Positions 1-7,596 are shown, numbered from the stretch's first letter. The stretch is DNA of 12,117 bases from Halobacteriales archaeon QS_5_70_15 (GCA_003022005.1 PXRQ01000013.1:1-12117); one strand, 5' to 3'. A program made the numbers and translations. The notes: generated by a model not told the origin, from the sequence alone.

Positions 1-188
1 CCCGGGGCTCGCCCGACCGCCGGTGGGTCCGGGCTCACGCGACGGAGTACTGGCGGACAGTCCCCCGCTCGTCGCTGGCGACCCCGCTACCCCTCGCCGT
101 GTCCGCGACGCGGCGCTGGTGGATCATGCGGCACGCGACCGGTCCGGCGGCCGCTCACGGCCCCGTGTGACGGGGACCGGATCGGTCG

Positions 189-392
189 TCACGGCACGCC
201 GATGACCTCCCGGACCGGATCGAGGGTCGCCCGCTCGCCCTCGCCGCTCCCGCCGGCGGCACTCGCGGTCGTGCTCGCCAGTCCGAGAACGCCCGTCGCG
301 GCCATCGCCCCGATGGTGCTTCGCCTGAACAACCGGTACGTACTGTCGCTCCGACGCCGTGATTCCTCTGCTGGATCGGACTCTCCTGTCAT
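189..392 (-). CDS. Short exported protein of unknown function (67 aa), possibly truncated
   Basis: The 67-residue frame has an arginine-containing N-terminal region (residues about 1-25, including FRRS), then a hydrophobic Ala/Gly/Leu stretch (about 26-42) and an STTASA-like cleavage region. This is the look of a Sec or Tat-like signal peptide. Only about 20 residues follow (Gly/Ser/Glu-rich, ending EVIGVP), so the mature product would be tiny, or the gene is the surviving 5' end of a larger secreted protein. I found no recognisable continuation in the other two frames between 1 and 188. It reads in the same direction as deoC, downstream of it, but has its own AT-rich upstream region (about 440-480). 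The twin-arginine context is imperfect, so Tat use is a guess. Function unknown. Confidence 0.45.
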   Translation of the reverse strand: MTGESDPAEESRRRSDSTYRLFRRSTIGAMAATGVLGLASTTASAAGGSGEGERATLDPVREVIGVP

Positions 393-401
393 GTCGCTCT
401 T

Positions 402-417
402 CCCCCAAAACCGGGGG
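402..417 (-). other. GC stem-loop in the leader of the short exported protein
   Basis: Five C (402-406) and five G (413-417) flank a six-base loop, and an outer T-A pair at 401/418 extends the stem to 6 bp. It lies between a TATA-like element (441-450, reading GTTATACC on the minus strand) and the ATG at 392, so it would fold near the 5' end of that transcript. A role in translation or stability is inference. It could be chance in GC-rich DNA. Confidence 0.3.
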
Positions 418-439
418 ACAGTGGAGGTCTCGAGTCGTT

Positions 440-480
440 CAGGTATAACAAAATTATTTCCGTGTGATCATTCAGGAATA
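440..480 (-). promoter_or_regulatory. AT-rich block: promoter for the short exported protein and/or terminator of deoC
   Basis: This is one of only two clearly AT-rich patches in the window. On the minus strand it reads as a T-rich run (AATAATTTTG) followed by GTTATACC. The run lies about 125 nt past the deoC stop codon and could end deoC transcripts, since archaeal terminators are T-rich. The TATA-like octamer lies about 25 nt upstream of a start site near 418-420. Both readings are inference from composition and spacing. Confidence 0.35.
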
Positions 481-586
481 ATAAATGTCCAACCGGGCCC
501 GTTCGTACCGTCGCTCGAGCGAGCGTGTGTGGACCGGTCGCCACGCGGTCCCGGCGGGTCCGGCAGGATCTCACGACGCCGGCCGA

Positions 587-1225
587 TCACTCGGTCGGTG
601 CGCCGGTGAGGATAGCGACGCCCGACGAGGCGCCGATCCGCTCCGCGCCCGCCTCCAGCATCCCGATGGCCTCGTCGTACGTGCCGATCCCCCCCGAGGC
701 CTTCACCGGGAGGTACTCGGCCATGAGCTCCACGTCGCGGATGGTCGCGCCGCCGTCGGCGAACCCCGTCGAGGTCTTGACCATGTCCGCGCCCGCCTCC
801 CGTGCGGCCTTGCAGGCCCGATGTTTCTCCTCGTGATCGAGCAGCACCGTCTCGATGATGACCTTCACCGGGAGCGGGACGCTCGCGACGACCTCGCGTA
901 GTTCCTCGGTGACGGTCTCGTCCTCGCCCGCCGTCAGACGGCCGACGTTCAGCACGACGTCGAGTTCGTCGGCACCGTCCTCCCAGGCCCTCTCGGCCTC
1001 GTCGCGCTTGGCGGCCGTGGCGTTCTGCCCGTGCGGGAACCCGATGACCGTCGCGATGGTCGTGTCCGGTGCGGCCTCGCGGGCCTCCGGGACGTAACAC
1101 GGCGGTACGCAGGCGTTCATGCCGAACTCGACGGCCTGCTCGCAGACCCGCTCGACGTCCGCGACGGTCGTCTCCGGGCCGAGGACGGTGTGGTCGATGC
1201 GGGCGGCCAGCGTCTCCCTGTCCAT
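587..1225 (-). CDS. deoC: Deoxyribose-phosphate aldolase
   Basis: This 212-aa class I aldolase cleaves 2-deoxyribose-5-phosphate reversibly to glyceraldehyde-3-phosphate and acetaldehyde in the cytoplasmic breakdown of deoxynucleosides. The family motifs are in order: IDHT (residues 10-13), [16 protein letters not shown] (27-42), ELDVVLN (87-93, with the acid Asp89), VKTSTGF (149-155, Schiff-base Lys150), and VKASGGI (174-180, with the second active-site Lys175). The length matches typical archaeal and bacterial short DeoC proteins. The ATG at 1225 gives the family's usual N-terminus ([13 protein letters not shown]) and has a TATA-like box 28 nt upstream, which supports a leaderless start. 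The frame stays open far upstream across tgtA, but that part is antisense shadow. It is divergent from tgtA; no functional link between the two is evident. Confidence 0.96.
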   Translation of the reverse strand: MDRETLAARIDHTVLGPETTVADVERVCEQAVEFGMNACVPPCYVPEAREAAPDTTIATVIGFPHGQNATAAKRDEAERAWEDGADELDVVLNVGRLTAGEDETVTEELREVVASVPLPVKVIIETVLLDHEEKHRACKAAREAGADMVKTSTGFADGGATIRDVELMAEYLPVKASGGIGTYDEAIGMLEAGAERIGASSGVAILTGAPTE

Positions 1226-1247
1226 GCCCCCGGCGTCGGCCGAGGAG

Positions 1248-1260
1248 ATGAAAAAACCCA
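1248..1260 (-). promoter_or_regulatory. TATA-like element of deoC
   Basis: On the minus strand it reads GGGTTTTTTCATC. Its centre (about 1253) is 28 nt upstream of the deoC ATG, the spacing expected for a leaderless haloarchaeal transcript. It shares an 88-bp gap with the opposite tgtA promoter. Confidence 0.5.
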
Positions 1261-1281
1261 CCGGGGCGGGAGAACGGAACC

Positions 1282-1289
1282 GATTAGAA
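1282..1289 (+). promoter_or_regulatory. TATA-like element of tgtA
   Basis: The octamer GATTAGAA is the only AT-rich stretch ahead of tgtA, centred 27 nt before its ATG. Spacing again suggests a leaderless mRNA. The two promoters in this gap are about 32 bp apart and back to back. Confidence 0.45.
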
Positions 1290-1312
1290 CCGCCGGACCG
1301 AGTGTCGGTCGA

Positions 1313-2782
1313 ATGCCGGGAGCGAGTCGGACCTTCGAGGTTCGCGCGTGGGACGGGGCCGGGCGGCTCGGCGAACTCGCCGTGCCCAGGGCGGGCGTGA
1401 CCGTCGAGACGCCGGCGCTGCTGCCCGTCGTCAACCCCCACAAGCGGACGGTCCAGCCCGCCCGCCTCGAGTCCGAGTTCGGCGCGGAGATACTCATCAC
1501 CAACGGGTACATCCTCTACGGGAGCGACGAGTTCCGCGACCGCGCGCTGGCGGAGGGTCTCCACGACCTCTACGACTTCTCGGGGGCGATCATGACCGAC
1601 TCGGGCTCGTTCCAGCTCTCCGAGTACGGCGAGATCGACGTCGCGAACGACGAGATACTCCGCTTCCAGCACGAGATCGGCTCCGACGTCGGCACGCCCG
1701 TGGACGTCCCGACGCCCCCGGACGTCCCGCGCGAGCGGGCCGAGTCCGAGCTCACGACCACGCAGGAGCGGCTCGAACACGCCGCGAGGCTCGACGTCGG
1801 CGAGATGCTCGTCAACGCGCCGGTCCAGGGGTCGACCTACGCCGATCTCCGGGAGCGGGCCGCGCGGGACGCCTGCGCGACCGGCCTCGACGTGTTTCCG
1901 ATCGGTGCGATGGTGCCGCTGATGAACTCCTACCGGTACGCCGAAACCGTCGAGGTGGCGATGGCCGCGAAGCGCGGGCTCGGGGCCGACGCCCCGGTCC
2001 ACCTGTTCGGGGCGGGCCACCCCATGACCTTCGCGCTTGCCGTGGCGTGTGGCTGTGACCTCTTCGACTCCGCAGCCTATGCCCTGTACGCCCGGGACGA
2101 CCGCTACCTCACCGTCCGGGGGACCGAACAGCTCGCCGACCTCGACTACTTTCCCTGCTCGTGTCCGGTCTGCACCGGGCACACCCCCGGGGAGGTCCGG
2201 TCGTGCGACGGGACCGAGCGCGAGCGGCTGCTCGCCGAGCACAACCTCCACGTCACCTACGCCGAGATGCGGACGATCAAACAGGCGCTCCGCCGGGGGA
2301 ACCTCCTCGAACTCGTCGAGGCGCGGGCGCGGGCCCACCCGGACCTGCTCGACGGCTACCGGACGCTGCTGGACCACGGCGAGACGCTCGAGCGGACCGA
2401 TCCCGTCTCGAAGGACGCGTTCCTCTACCTCTCGGCGGACAGCGCCGACCGGCCGGAGGTGCTGCGCCACCACGAGCGGCTCTCGCGGCTCCGCGTCGAG
2501 GGCGCGTCGGTCCTGCTGACGACCGGGAAGGGCAACGCCGAGGAGTTCGCGGAGACCTGGCGGGTCGTCCCGCCGTTCGGCCCGTTCCCGCGGGCGCTCT
2601 CCGAATCGTATCCGCTGACCGCCGAGATACCCGAGGAACTCGACGACCGGGCGTACGTCCGGGCCGCGGCAGGGATCGCCCGGCTCGTCGAGGGGAACCC
2701 CGACACCGCGTTCGCGCTCGCGCCCGTAGACTGGCCCGAGACGGCGCTCGCGGCGCTTCCCGACCGGGTCCGGGTCCTGTGA
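1313..2782 (+). CDS. tgtA: tRNA-guanine(15) transglycosylase (archaeosine pathway)
   Basis: This 489-aa enzyme swaps guanine at position 15 in the tRNA D-loop for preQ0 base, the committed step to archaeosine. Visible family features are the NPHKRTVQP segment (41-49), MTDSGSFQ (94-101) with Asp96, the DVPTPPD loop (131-137), [10 protein letters not shown] (251-260) with the probable nucleophile Asp252, and the zinc site CSCPVC (282, 284, 287) plus a His in AEHN (310). These assignments follow alignment by eye to the TGT family. The protein stops after the C1-like region and has no C-terminal PUA domain, unlike the longer archaeal versions of about 580 residues. ArcS, about 2.7 kb downstream on the same strand, does carry PUA. 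The ATG at 1313 is preceded by a TATA-like box at 27 nt. Upstream in-frame sequence to 1031 is deoC antisense. Confidence 0.96.
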   Translation: MPGASRTFEVRAWDGAGRLGELAVPRAGVTVETPALLPVVNPHKRTVQPARLESEFGAEILITNGYILYGSDEFRDRALAEGLHDLYDFSGAIMTDSGSFQLSEYGEIDVANDEILRFQHEIGSDVGTPVDVPTPPDVPRERAESELTTTQERLEHAARLDVGEMLVNAPVQGSTYADLRERAARDACATGLDVFPIGAMVPLMNSYRYAETVEVAMAAKRGLGADAPVHLFGAGHPMTFALAVACGCDLFDSAAYALYARDDRYLTVRGTEQLADLDYFPCSCPVCTGHTPGEVRSCDGTERERLLAEHNLHVTYAEMRTIKQALRRGNLLELVEARARAHPDLLDGYRTLLDHGETLERTDPVSKDAFLYLSADSADRPEVLRHHERLSRLRVEGASVLLTTGKGNAEEFAETWRVVPPFGPFPRALSESYPLTAEIPEELDDRAYVRAAAGIARLVEGNPDTAFALAPVDWPETALAALPDRVRVL

Positions 2783-2802
2783 CCGAGGGTCGTGGCGGTC
2801 CA

Positions 2803-3332
2803 CGGTCCCGCGGTATCTCCGGGCGGGCTACGACTGCCGGCCCGGTGAACCCCGATCCGTCGGAGCCGGTCGTTCGTCCGTTCCCGACGCCATTCGTCGT
2901 CCGTTCGTCGGGGGTGTCCGTCGTCGGGGTCGGCGACGGTGGCGTTACTGGGGCCGTTCCCGTCGGCGTCGGGATCGGCGAGGCCGTCGGGATCGGCGAG
3001 GCCGTCGGGATCGGCGAGGCCGTCGGGGATGGCGTGGGCGTCGACGGCCGGTCCGGGACAGAGCAGGAGGCGCCGTTGAGCGCTATCCTCGCCTCGGCGT
3101 CCGGACCACGGTAGAGCGCGTCGAGGAACCGCTCGGTCGTCGAGCCGTCGCCGGCGACCGTCGCGTCGGCCAGCCGGGGAGCGTCGATGGCGACCACGAG
3201 GGTGTCGCCGACCACCAGTTCCGCCGCCCGTTCGAGACGACCGTTCGGGATGGCCGTTTCGGGCGTTCCCGCGTCCTCGAACGATCCGTTCGGCACCCGG
3301 TACACGGTCACGTTCGCCGTGGCCGCCCGACC
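2803..3332 (-). pseudogene. Decayed fragment of a haloarchaeal surface protein (domain plus Ser/Thr/Pro stalk)
   Basis: Read leftward, the frame starts with an ATANVTVYRVPNGSFE-like segment and a VGDTLVVAI segment. These look like the repeated beta domain of haloarchaeal S-layer-type proteins that end in PGF-CTERM anchors (recognised from memory, DUF7827/BGTF-like). A linker of about 55 residues rich in Pro, Thr and Ser follows, with three SPIPTA repeats, then a TTGSDGSGF segment where such proteins normally enter the C-terminal anchor helix. No ATG or signal peptide precedes it: the frame is closed by a TGA at 3411-3413, and the first possible start is a GTG at 3311. The anchor helix is not recognisable, and the frame runs on antisense through the end of tgtA without a sensible stop. 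I therefore call it a gene remnant lacking both ends. The boundaries are approximate. A short real protein starting at 3311 is the alternative. Confidence 0.5.
2968..3021. repeat. Three perfect 18-bp tandem repeats
   Basis: The unit gtcgggatcggcgaggcc occurs at 2968-2985, 2986-3003 and 3004-3021 without a mismatch, followed by a degenerate partial unit from 3022. The length is a multiple of three. On the minus strand it encodes SPIPTA repeats in the stalk of the surface-protein remnant, so it is a coding minisatellite of the slippage type. There are no spacers, so it is not a CRISPR array. Confidence 0.9.
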
Positions 3333-3564
3333 GGTGTCCGAGACCGACCGGCGGTCGCCGGGGGTTCGACCGGCGGAGCGTCCGAACCGGTTCCATGCCG
3401 GACCGGGTCGTCAGCCCGGCGAATAAACGACACCGACACCAAAACGCTCGTTTCACTCTCCCGCCCCCCGGTGCCGGGAGGTAGCGGGATGCCCCGTTCC
3501 GGATCGAGGCCGTCCCCGGACCCCGCCCTCCCCCACACTCGAGCGGGGTGTCGCGGTTCCCCAC

Positions 3565-3574
3565 AGTATTTATC
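3565..3574 (+). promoter_or_regulatory. TATA box of the aldehyde ferredoxin oxidoreductase gene
   Basis: AGTATTTATC stands out in GC-rich surroundings, and its centre is about 29 nt before the ATG at 3598. This is one of the clearest archaeal promoters in the window and predicts a leaderless transcript. Confidence 0.65.
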
Positions 3575-3597
3575 CCGGGAACGTCGAAGGGTCTACC

Positions 3598-5283
3598 ATG
3601 TTCCACGCCCAGGGACCGCTCCTGCAGGCCGACGTCGGGACCCGCGAGACGCGCGAGGAGGACGTCGACGACGTCCTGGAGTCGTTCATCGGGGGTCGCG
3701 GCGTCGCGACGAAGCTCGCACACGAGCGGGTTCCGTTCGACGCCGACCCGTTCGGCGCGGAGAACCGCCTGCTGTTCTCGACCGGCCCGCTCCAGGCCTC
3801 GACGACCAGCTTCACCGGCCGGACGAACTGCACGGGTGTCTCGCCGCTGACGAACGGGCTGCTCTCCTCGAACGCCGGCGGGTTCGTCTCGCGGAACCTC
3901 GCCGGGACTGGCTACTCGGTCGTCGAGTTCGTCGGCGCGAGCGACGAACTGCTCGCGGTCCACGTCCGCGACGACGGCGTGACCTTCGAGGAGGTGCCGG
4001 ACCTGGCGGGTGCCACCTCCTCGGACGTGACCGCGTGGGCCGAGGACGAGCACGACCTCTCCGAGGAGCATATCTGCTGTATCGGTCCGGCGGGGGAGAA
4101 CCGCGTCCGCTTCGCGGCCATCATGACGACCGAGTCCCGCGCGTTCGGCCGCGGGGGTCTCGGGGCGGTGATGGGCGCGAAGAACGTCAAGGCGATCACG
4201 TTCGACGGCGACTCCGCTCCGGACATGGAGTTCCCCGCGGCGGAGATGGAGCTCCACCGCGACGCGGCGACGAGCGACAGCATCATGAAACGCCAGGGGA
4301 CGACCAGCGTCACCGACCTCGGCAACGAGATGAGCGCGCTGCCGACCCGCTACTTCTCCGAGCAGTCCTTCGAGGGCGCCGAGGGCATCAACGGCGACCG
4401 GGTCGAGGAGAAGAAGTACAAGAAGGGGACCTGCTCGCAGTGCGCGTTCGCGTGCAAGCTCCCCACCCGCGACGAGGAGGGCGGGCTGGAAACCGAGGGT
4501 CCCGAGTACGAGACGGTGATGGGCTTCGGGTCGAACTGCGCCGTCGACGACATCGTCTCCGTGATGAAGTCCAACGAGCTCTGTGACGAGCTCGGGATGG
4601 ACACCATCTCCGCCGGCGATACGGTCGCCGCCTACCTCGCGAGCGAGGGCGAGTTCGGCAACAGCGAACTGATCCACGAGACCGTCGAGAGGATCGCCCA
4701 CCGCGAGGGCGTCGGTGATCTGCTCGCCGAGGGCGTCGCTCGCTGTCACGAGGAACTCGGCGTCGAGAACTGGAGCGTGAAGGGCATGGAGTTCTCCGCC
4801 CACGACGGTCGGGCGCTCCACGGCCAGGGGCTGGCGTTCGCCACCGCCAACCGCGGCGGCGACCACATGTACGCCACGTTCTACGCCTACGAGTACCCGC
4901 TCGTCTCGAAGGACATGGCGTTCCCGCCCGAGGGGCTGAGCGAGGAGAAGGTCGAACGGCTCGTCTGGGCGGAGAACAAGCGCGCGCTCGAGGACTGCGG
5001 GATCTTCTGCCGGTTCTCGCGGGGCGAGATGAGCGAGGAGCGGTTCGAGGCGCTGCTCGACGCCGACTTCGAGGACCTCCTCGAGGTGGGCGCCCGGGTC
5101 GTCGAACTGGAGCGGCACTTCAACAACCAGCGCGGGTTCGACCGCGACGACGACACCCTGCCCTACGAGCTGGATGGACTGGACGAGGCGCTGGATCAGT
5201 ACTACGAGAAGCGGGGCTGGGACCAGGACGGGACGGTCTCGGCGACGCCCGGCTCGGGATCGGCCGCGCCCGCGGACGACTGA
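3598..5283 (+). CDS. Aldehyde ferredoxin oxidoreductase family protein (tungstopterin enzyme)
   Basis: This 561-aa protein is a full-length cytoplasmic AOR-family enzyme, which typically oxidises aldehydes to carboxylic acids and reduces ferredoxin using a tungsten bis-pterin and a [4Fe-4S] cluster. The N-domain shows IGGRGVATKL (31-40), NAGGF (92-96) and the pterin-binding GRGGLGAVMGAKN (184-196). The C-domain shows the cluster cysteines CSQCAFAC (279, 282, 286) and a fourth in DCGIFCRF, most likely Cys471. It also has EGPEYET (300-306), GMDTISAGDT (333-342) and AHDGRALHGQGLAFATANRGGDH in the 401-423 span. It is somewhat shorter than the approximately 605-residue Pyrococcus enzyme. The last 15 or so residues are a low-complexity Gly/Ser/Ala/Asp tail. 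The substrate cannot be read from the sequence, and no ferredoxin or tungsten-cofactor gene lies in the window. It sits between tgtA and arcS without obvious relation to either. Confidence 0.93.
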   Translation: MFHAQGPLLQADVGTRETREEDVDDVLESFIGGRGVATKLAHERVPFDADPFGAENRLLFSTGPLQASTTSFTGRTNCTGVSPLTNGLLSSNAGGFVSRNLAGTGYSVVEFVGASDELLAVHVRDDGVTFEEVPDLAGATSSDVTAWAEDEHDLSEEHICCIGPAGENRVRFAAIMTTESRAFGRGGLGAVMGAKNVKAITFDGDSAPDMEFPAAEMELHRDAATSDSIMKRQGTTSVTDLGNEMSALPTRYFSEQSFEGAEGINGDRVEEKKYKKGTCSQCAFACKLPTRDEEGGLETEGPEYETVMGFGSNCAVDDIVSVMKSNELCDELGMDTISAGDTVAAYLASEGEFGNSELIHETVERIAHREGVGDLLAEGVARCHEELGVENWSVKGMEFSAHDGRALHGQGLAFATANRGGDHMYATFYAYEYPLVSKDMAFPPEGLSEEKVERLVWAENKRALEDCGIFCRFSRGEMSEERFEALLDADFEDLLEVGARVVELERHFNNQRGFDRDDDTLPYELDGLDEALDQYYEKRGWDQDGTVSATPGSGSAAPADD

Positions 5284-5324
5284 TACGGCCGTCCGCTTTT
5301 ACCGACGACTGATACGGCCGTCCG
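5275..5324. repeat. 21-bp direct repeat spanning the AOR stop codon
   Basis: The same 21 bases occur at 5275-5295 and 5304-5324, separated by 8 bp (cttttacc). The first copy contains the last codons and the TGA of the AOR gene, and the second lies just downstream. Each copy contains the palindrome ACGGCCGT. A short duplication after the stop codon is the simplest explanation. The T-run between the copies may serve as the AOR terminator. Confidence 0.85.
5295..5300 (+). terminator. Possible T-rich terminator of the AOR gene
   Basis: The four-T run in GCTTTTA, 12-15 nt after the TGA, is the only T-run between the AOR gene and arcS. Archaeal termination can use short T-runs. It is flanked by two copies of a palindrome-containing repeat. 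The evidence is weak. Confidence 0.25.
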
Positions 5325-5518
5325 AACGACGGCCCGGAAGTCCCCCGTCACGCGACAGGGAGGACGCGGACGAGTGTCGACCGCCCGGGGATCACCGGCG
5401 GGGGGAACGGCGGTGGCTTTCGGGAGGCCTCTCGATCGGGGCCATCCCGATCGGTCTTCCCCGAGCGTTACCCGCCCCGGAAGGCAAGACAGTTGGCCCC
5501 GGATCGTCCATTCTACCT
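5325..5518. other. Spacer between the AOR gene and arcS, no gene seen
   Basis: GC-rich sequence. Open frames here run into arcS on one frame or have arginine/proline-rich shadow composition. I see no clear TATA box. The only mildly AT-rich stretch upstream of the arcS start is GGCAAGACAG near 5483-5492. Confidence 0.5.
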
Positions 5519-7294
5519 GTGACCGACCACTTCGAGGTCCACGAGCGGGACGGGGCGGCCCGCCTCGGCGAACTCCGTCTCGGGGACCCGCTGACCACGC
5601 CGGCGCTCGTCGACGACGCCCTCCGGGACGCCGGGAGCCGATGGACCGCCGAGCGCGAGATCCCCGACGGCGACCCCGGATCGCTGACGGTCCTGCCCCA
5701 CCGCGCGACGCCGACCGGAACCGACGCTCGCGTCGCCGAGGCGTTCGCGCCGGACGTCCCGGACGTCGACTACCCGAGCGCCGCGGTGGTCTCGCCCGAA
5801 ACCGCGGACGACCTGGGGACCGACGCGTACGTCCTCTCGGGCGGTCCGGGGCTCGTGGGCCACGCCGAGCGGTTCGTCGACGCGCTCGTCCGGACCCGCG
5901 AAGCCGTCCCCGGCGACACCGCCCTCTACCTCGCCGGAACCGCGACGCCGGCGTACGCCGCGACGCTCGCCTACGCCGGCGTCGACTTGCTGGACACGGA
6001 TCGCGCGTACGTCCGCGGGACCGAGGGGTTCTACCTGACGAACTCGGGCGAGGCGTTCCTGGAGGACCTCGCCGAACTCCCGTGTGCCTGCGAGGCCTGC
6101 CGGAAGTCCCGCGAGGCCTTCGACCGCGAGGACTGTGCCGAACACAACGTGAACGCCCTGCGGGCCGAACTGGCGACCGTCCGCGAGCGGATACGGGCGG
6201 GCCGGCTTCGGGACTACGTCGAGGGGCAGGCCCGCCACGATACCTTCTCGACGTCCGTGTTCCGGCTGCTCGACGATCGGTACGGCTACGTCGAGGCCCG
6301 GACCCCGATACTCCGCCGTGCGGAACTGCTCTCGGCCACCGGGGACACTCTCCGACGGGTCGAGATCCAGCGGTTCGCCGACCGGGTCACCTCGCGGTAC
6401 GTCCCCCGGTTCGACGATCGGCCGCTGGTTCTCGTGCCGTGCTCGGCGACGAAGCCCTACAGCGAGTCCCGGAGCCACCGCCAGTTCCACGACGCCGTCC
6501 AGTGGCGGGCGCACATCGTCTCGATGACCTCGCCGATCGGCGTCGTCCCGCAGGAGCTCGAGCTCACCTACCCCGCACAGCACTACGATTCGGTGGTGAC
6601 CGGGCGGTGGTCCGCGACCGAGGTCGAGTTCGTCGCGAGCGTCCTCGAGCGGTACCTCTCTCGGGCGGACTACCCCCGCGTCGTCGCACACGTCCCCGAG
6701 GAAGGTTACCGCGAGGTGGTCGACCGCGCGACCCGGGACCTCGACGTCGAGGTAGCGTTCACCGTCGCGGGCCACCCGACGACCGACGAGTCCCTGTCGA
6801 ACCTCGCATCGACCCTCGAGGGGGAGAGCCAGTACCGCAAGCGCGAGCGCGAGCACAACACCGTTCGCGCCGTGGCGGACTACCTGTTCGGCGACGGGGC
6901 GGGCGACGACCTCTTCACCGACCTCCGGACGGACGGGCACTACCCCAAGCTCCGGGCCCACGAGGGGGACCCGGACCCCAACAGCGAGGCGGGGACGCAC
7001 CTCGCGACGCTCGTCCCCCAGTACGGCACGCTGTCGTTCACGCTGGCGGGGGCAAAGCGGTGGGTCGAGAGCGACGTGCCCACGAAGCGCGTCGGGATCG
7101 ACGGGTTCGTCCCCCGGGGGTCGGTGCTGGCGCCGGGGATCCTCGACGCGGACGAGGAGGTCCGGGTCGGCGACGAGGTGGTCGTCGAGGGACCACGGGC
7201 GTTCGCCGTGGGGCGGGCCGCGATGCACGGCGCGGAGATGCGCTCCTCGACGCGGGGGGTTGCCGTCGAGGTGCGTCATTCCGAGGAGCGGTAG
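5519..7294 (+). CDS. arcS: Archaeosine synthase (TgtA2/ArcS)
   Basis: This 591-aa enzyme acts after TgtA. It modifies the nitrile of preQ0 at position 15 of tRNA on the way to archaeosine (lysine is the known donor in the ArcS/RaSEA route). The N-terminal half is a degenerate TGT-like fold that keeps a zinc-type CACEAC motif (189, 191, 194) and AEHN (His209) but lacks the TDSGSFQ and FDSA catalytic motifs. The ArcS hallmark PCSATKPYSESRSH is at 307-320, exactly fitting PC-x3-KPY-x2-S-x2-H. A PUA domain occupies about 520-590 (TKRVGIDGFVPRGSVLAPG, then VGDEVVVEG). The GTG at 5519 is chosen because it gives the conserved N-terminus (M)TDHFEVHERDGAARLGELRL. The frame is open upstream to 5174, but that part is antisense-like and overlaps the AOR gene. 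The older name is tgtA2. Confidence 0.95.
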   Translation: MTDHFEVHERDGAARLGELRLGDPLTTPALVDDALRDAGSRWTAEREIPDGDPGSLTVLPHRATPTGTDARVAEAFAPDVPDVDYPSAAVVSPETADDLGTDAYVLSGGPGLVGHAERFVDALVRTREAVPGDTALYLAGTATPAYAATLAYAGVDLLDTDRAYVRGTEGFYLTNSGEAFLEDLAELPCACEACRKSREAFDREDCAEHNVNALRAELATVRERIRAGRLRDYVEGQARHDTFSTSVFRLLDDRYGYVEARTPILRRAELLSATGDTLRRVEIQRFADRVTSRYVPRFDDRPLVLVPCSATKPYSESRSHRQFHDAVQWRAHIVSMTSPIGVVPQELELTYPAQHYDSVVTGRWSATEVEFVASVLERYLSRADYPRVVAHVPEEGYREVVDRATRDLDVEVAFTVAGHPTTDESLSNLASTLEGESQYRKREREHNTVRAVADYLFGDGAGDDLFTDLRTDGHYPKLRAHEGDPDPNSEAGTHLATLVPQYGTLSFTLAGAKRWVESDVPTKRVGIDGFVPRGSVLAPGILDADEEVRVGDEVVVEGPRAFAVGRAAMHGAEMRSSTRGVAVEVRHSEER

Positions 7295-7332
7295 GCCGGA
7301 GCGGGAAACGGAAGCGGCGACCGCGGGGCCGG

Positions 7333-7596
7333 TCAGCCGTAGTGCTCCTGTACGTACTCCACGATGTCGTCGCTCTCGTAGAGCGTCTCCTCGCGGGCCG
7401 TATCGACGAGGTACGGGATCTGGTCCTGGCCGCCGAGTTCGGTCATCTCGCGGTAGGTCCGCTCGTTCAGCACGTCGCCGCCCTCGCCACCCGGCAGCCG
7501 GGGGTTGTGGATCACGTACGAGACCCCGAGGTCGGTGAGCGCGTCGCGGACCTTCGCACAGTGCGGACAGCCCTCGGCCTGGTACAGTTCGAGCAT
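7333..7596 (-). CDS. Glutaredoxin-like thioredoxin-fold protein
   Basis: This 87-aa protein has the redox motif CPHC (residues 10-13, in YQAEGCPHCAKVRDAL), the cis-proline segment DQIPYLVD and a C-terminal SDDIVEYVQEHY. This is the pattern of glutaredoxins and of the N-terminal domain of glutathione S-transferases. Haloarchaea use gamma-glutamylcysteine rather than glutathione, so the physiological thiol is probably that one (inference). The ATG at 7596 begins the fold directly (MLELYQ). A TATA-like element at 7622-7631 fits a leaderless start. The frame is open upstream into a membrane-protein remnant, so a fusion is formally possible. The family length and promoter favour the short form. 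It converges on arcS, 38 bp away. A peroxiredoxin is encoded nearby. Confidence 0.88.
   Translation of the reverse strand: MLELYQAEGCPHCAKVRDALTDLGVSYVIHNPRLPGGEGGDVLNERTYREMTELGGQDQIPYLVDTAREETLYESDDIVEYVQEHYG

Noticed and set aside
1..188. Possible gene at the left edge
   Set aside because: All frames here are arginine/proline-rich without recognisable motifs, and none continues the exported-protein frame.
485..901. Rightward ORF starting right after the AT-rich block, ATAATAAATG
   Set aside because: The start context is attractive, but the frame soon runs antisense through deoC with no recognisable protein character.
1226..2803. Leftward extension of the deoC frame, open for more than 500 codons across tgtA
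   Set aside because: It is antisense to a clearly conserved tgtA. The composition is arginine/glycine/valine-rich shadow, and DeoC starts normally at 1225.
2968..3021. CRISPR-like repeats
   Set aside because: The 18-bp units are directly adjacent with no spacers and lie inside a coding stalk.
2941..3060. Rightward VGIGEA repeat peptide
   Set aside because: It is the complement of the SPIPTA-coding repeat. The leftward reading has the Ser/Thr/Pro stalk and adjoining surface-domain similarity; the rightward frame does not.
2425..5118. Long leftward open frame (almost 900 codons) opposite the AOR gene
   Set aside because: It lies antisense to a full-length AOR with intact motifs. Long antisense frames are expected in GC-rich haloarchaeal genes with biased third positions.
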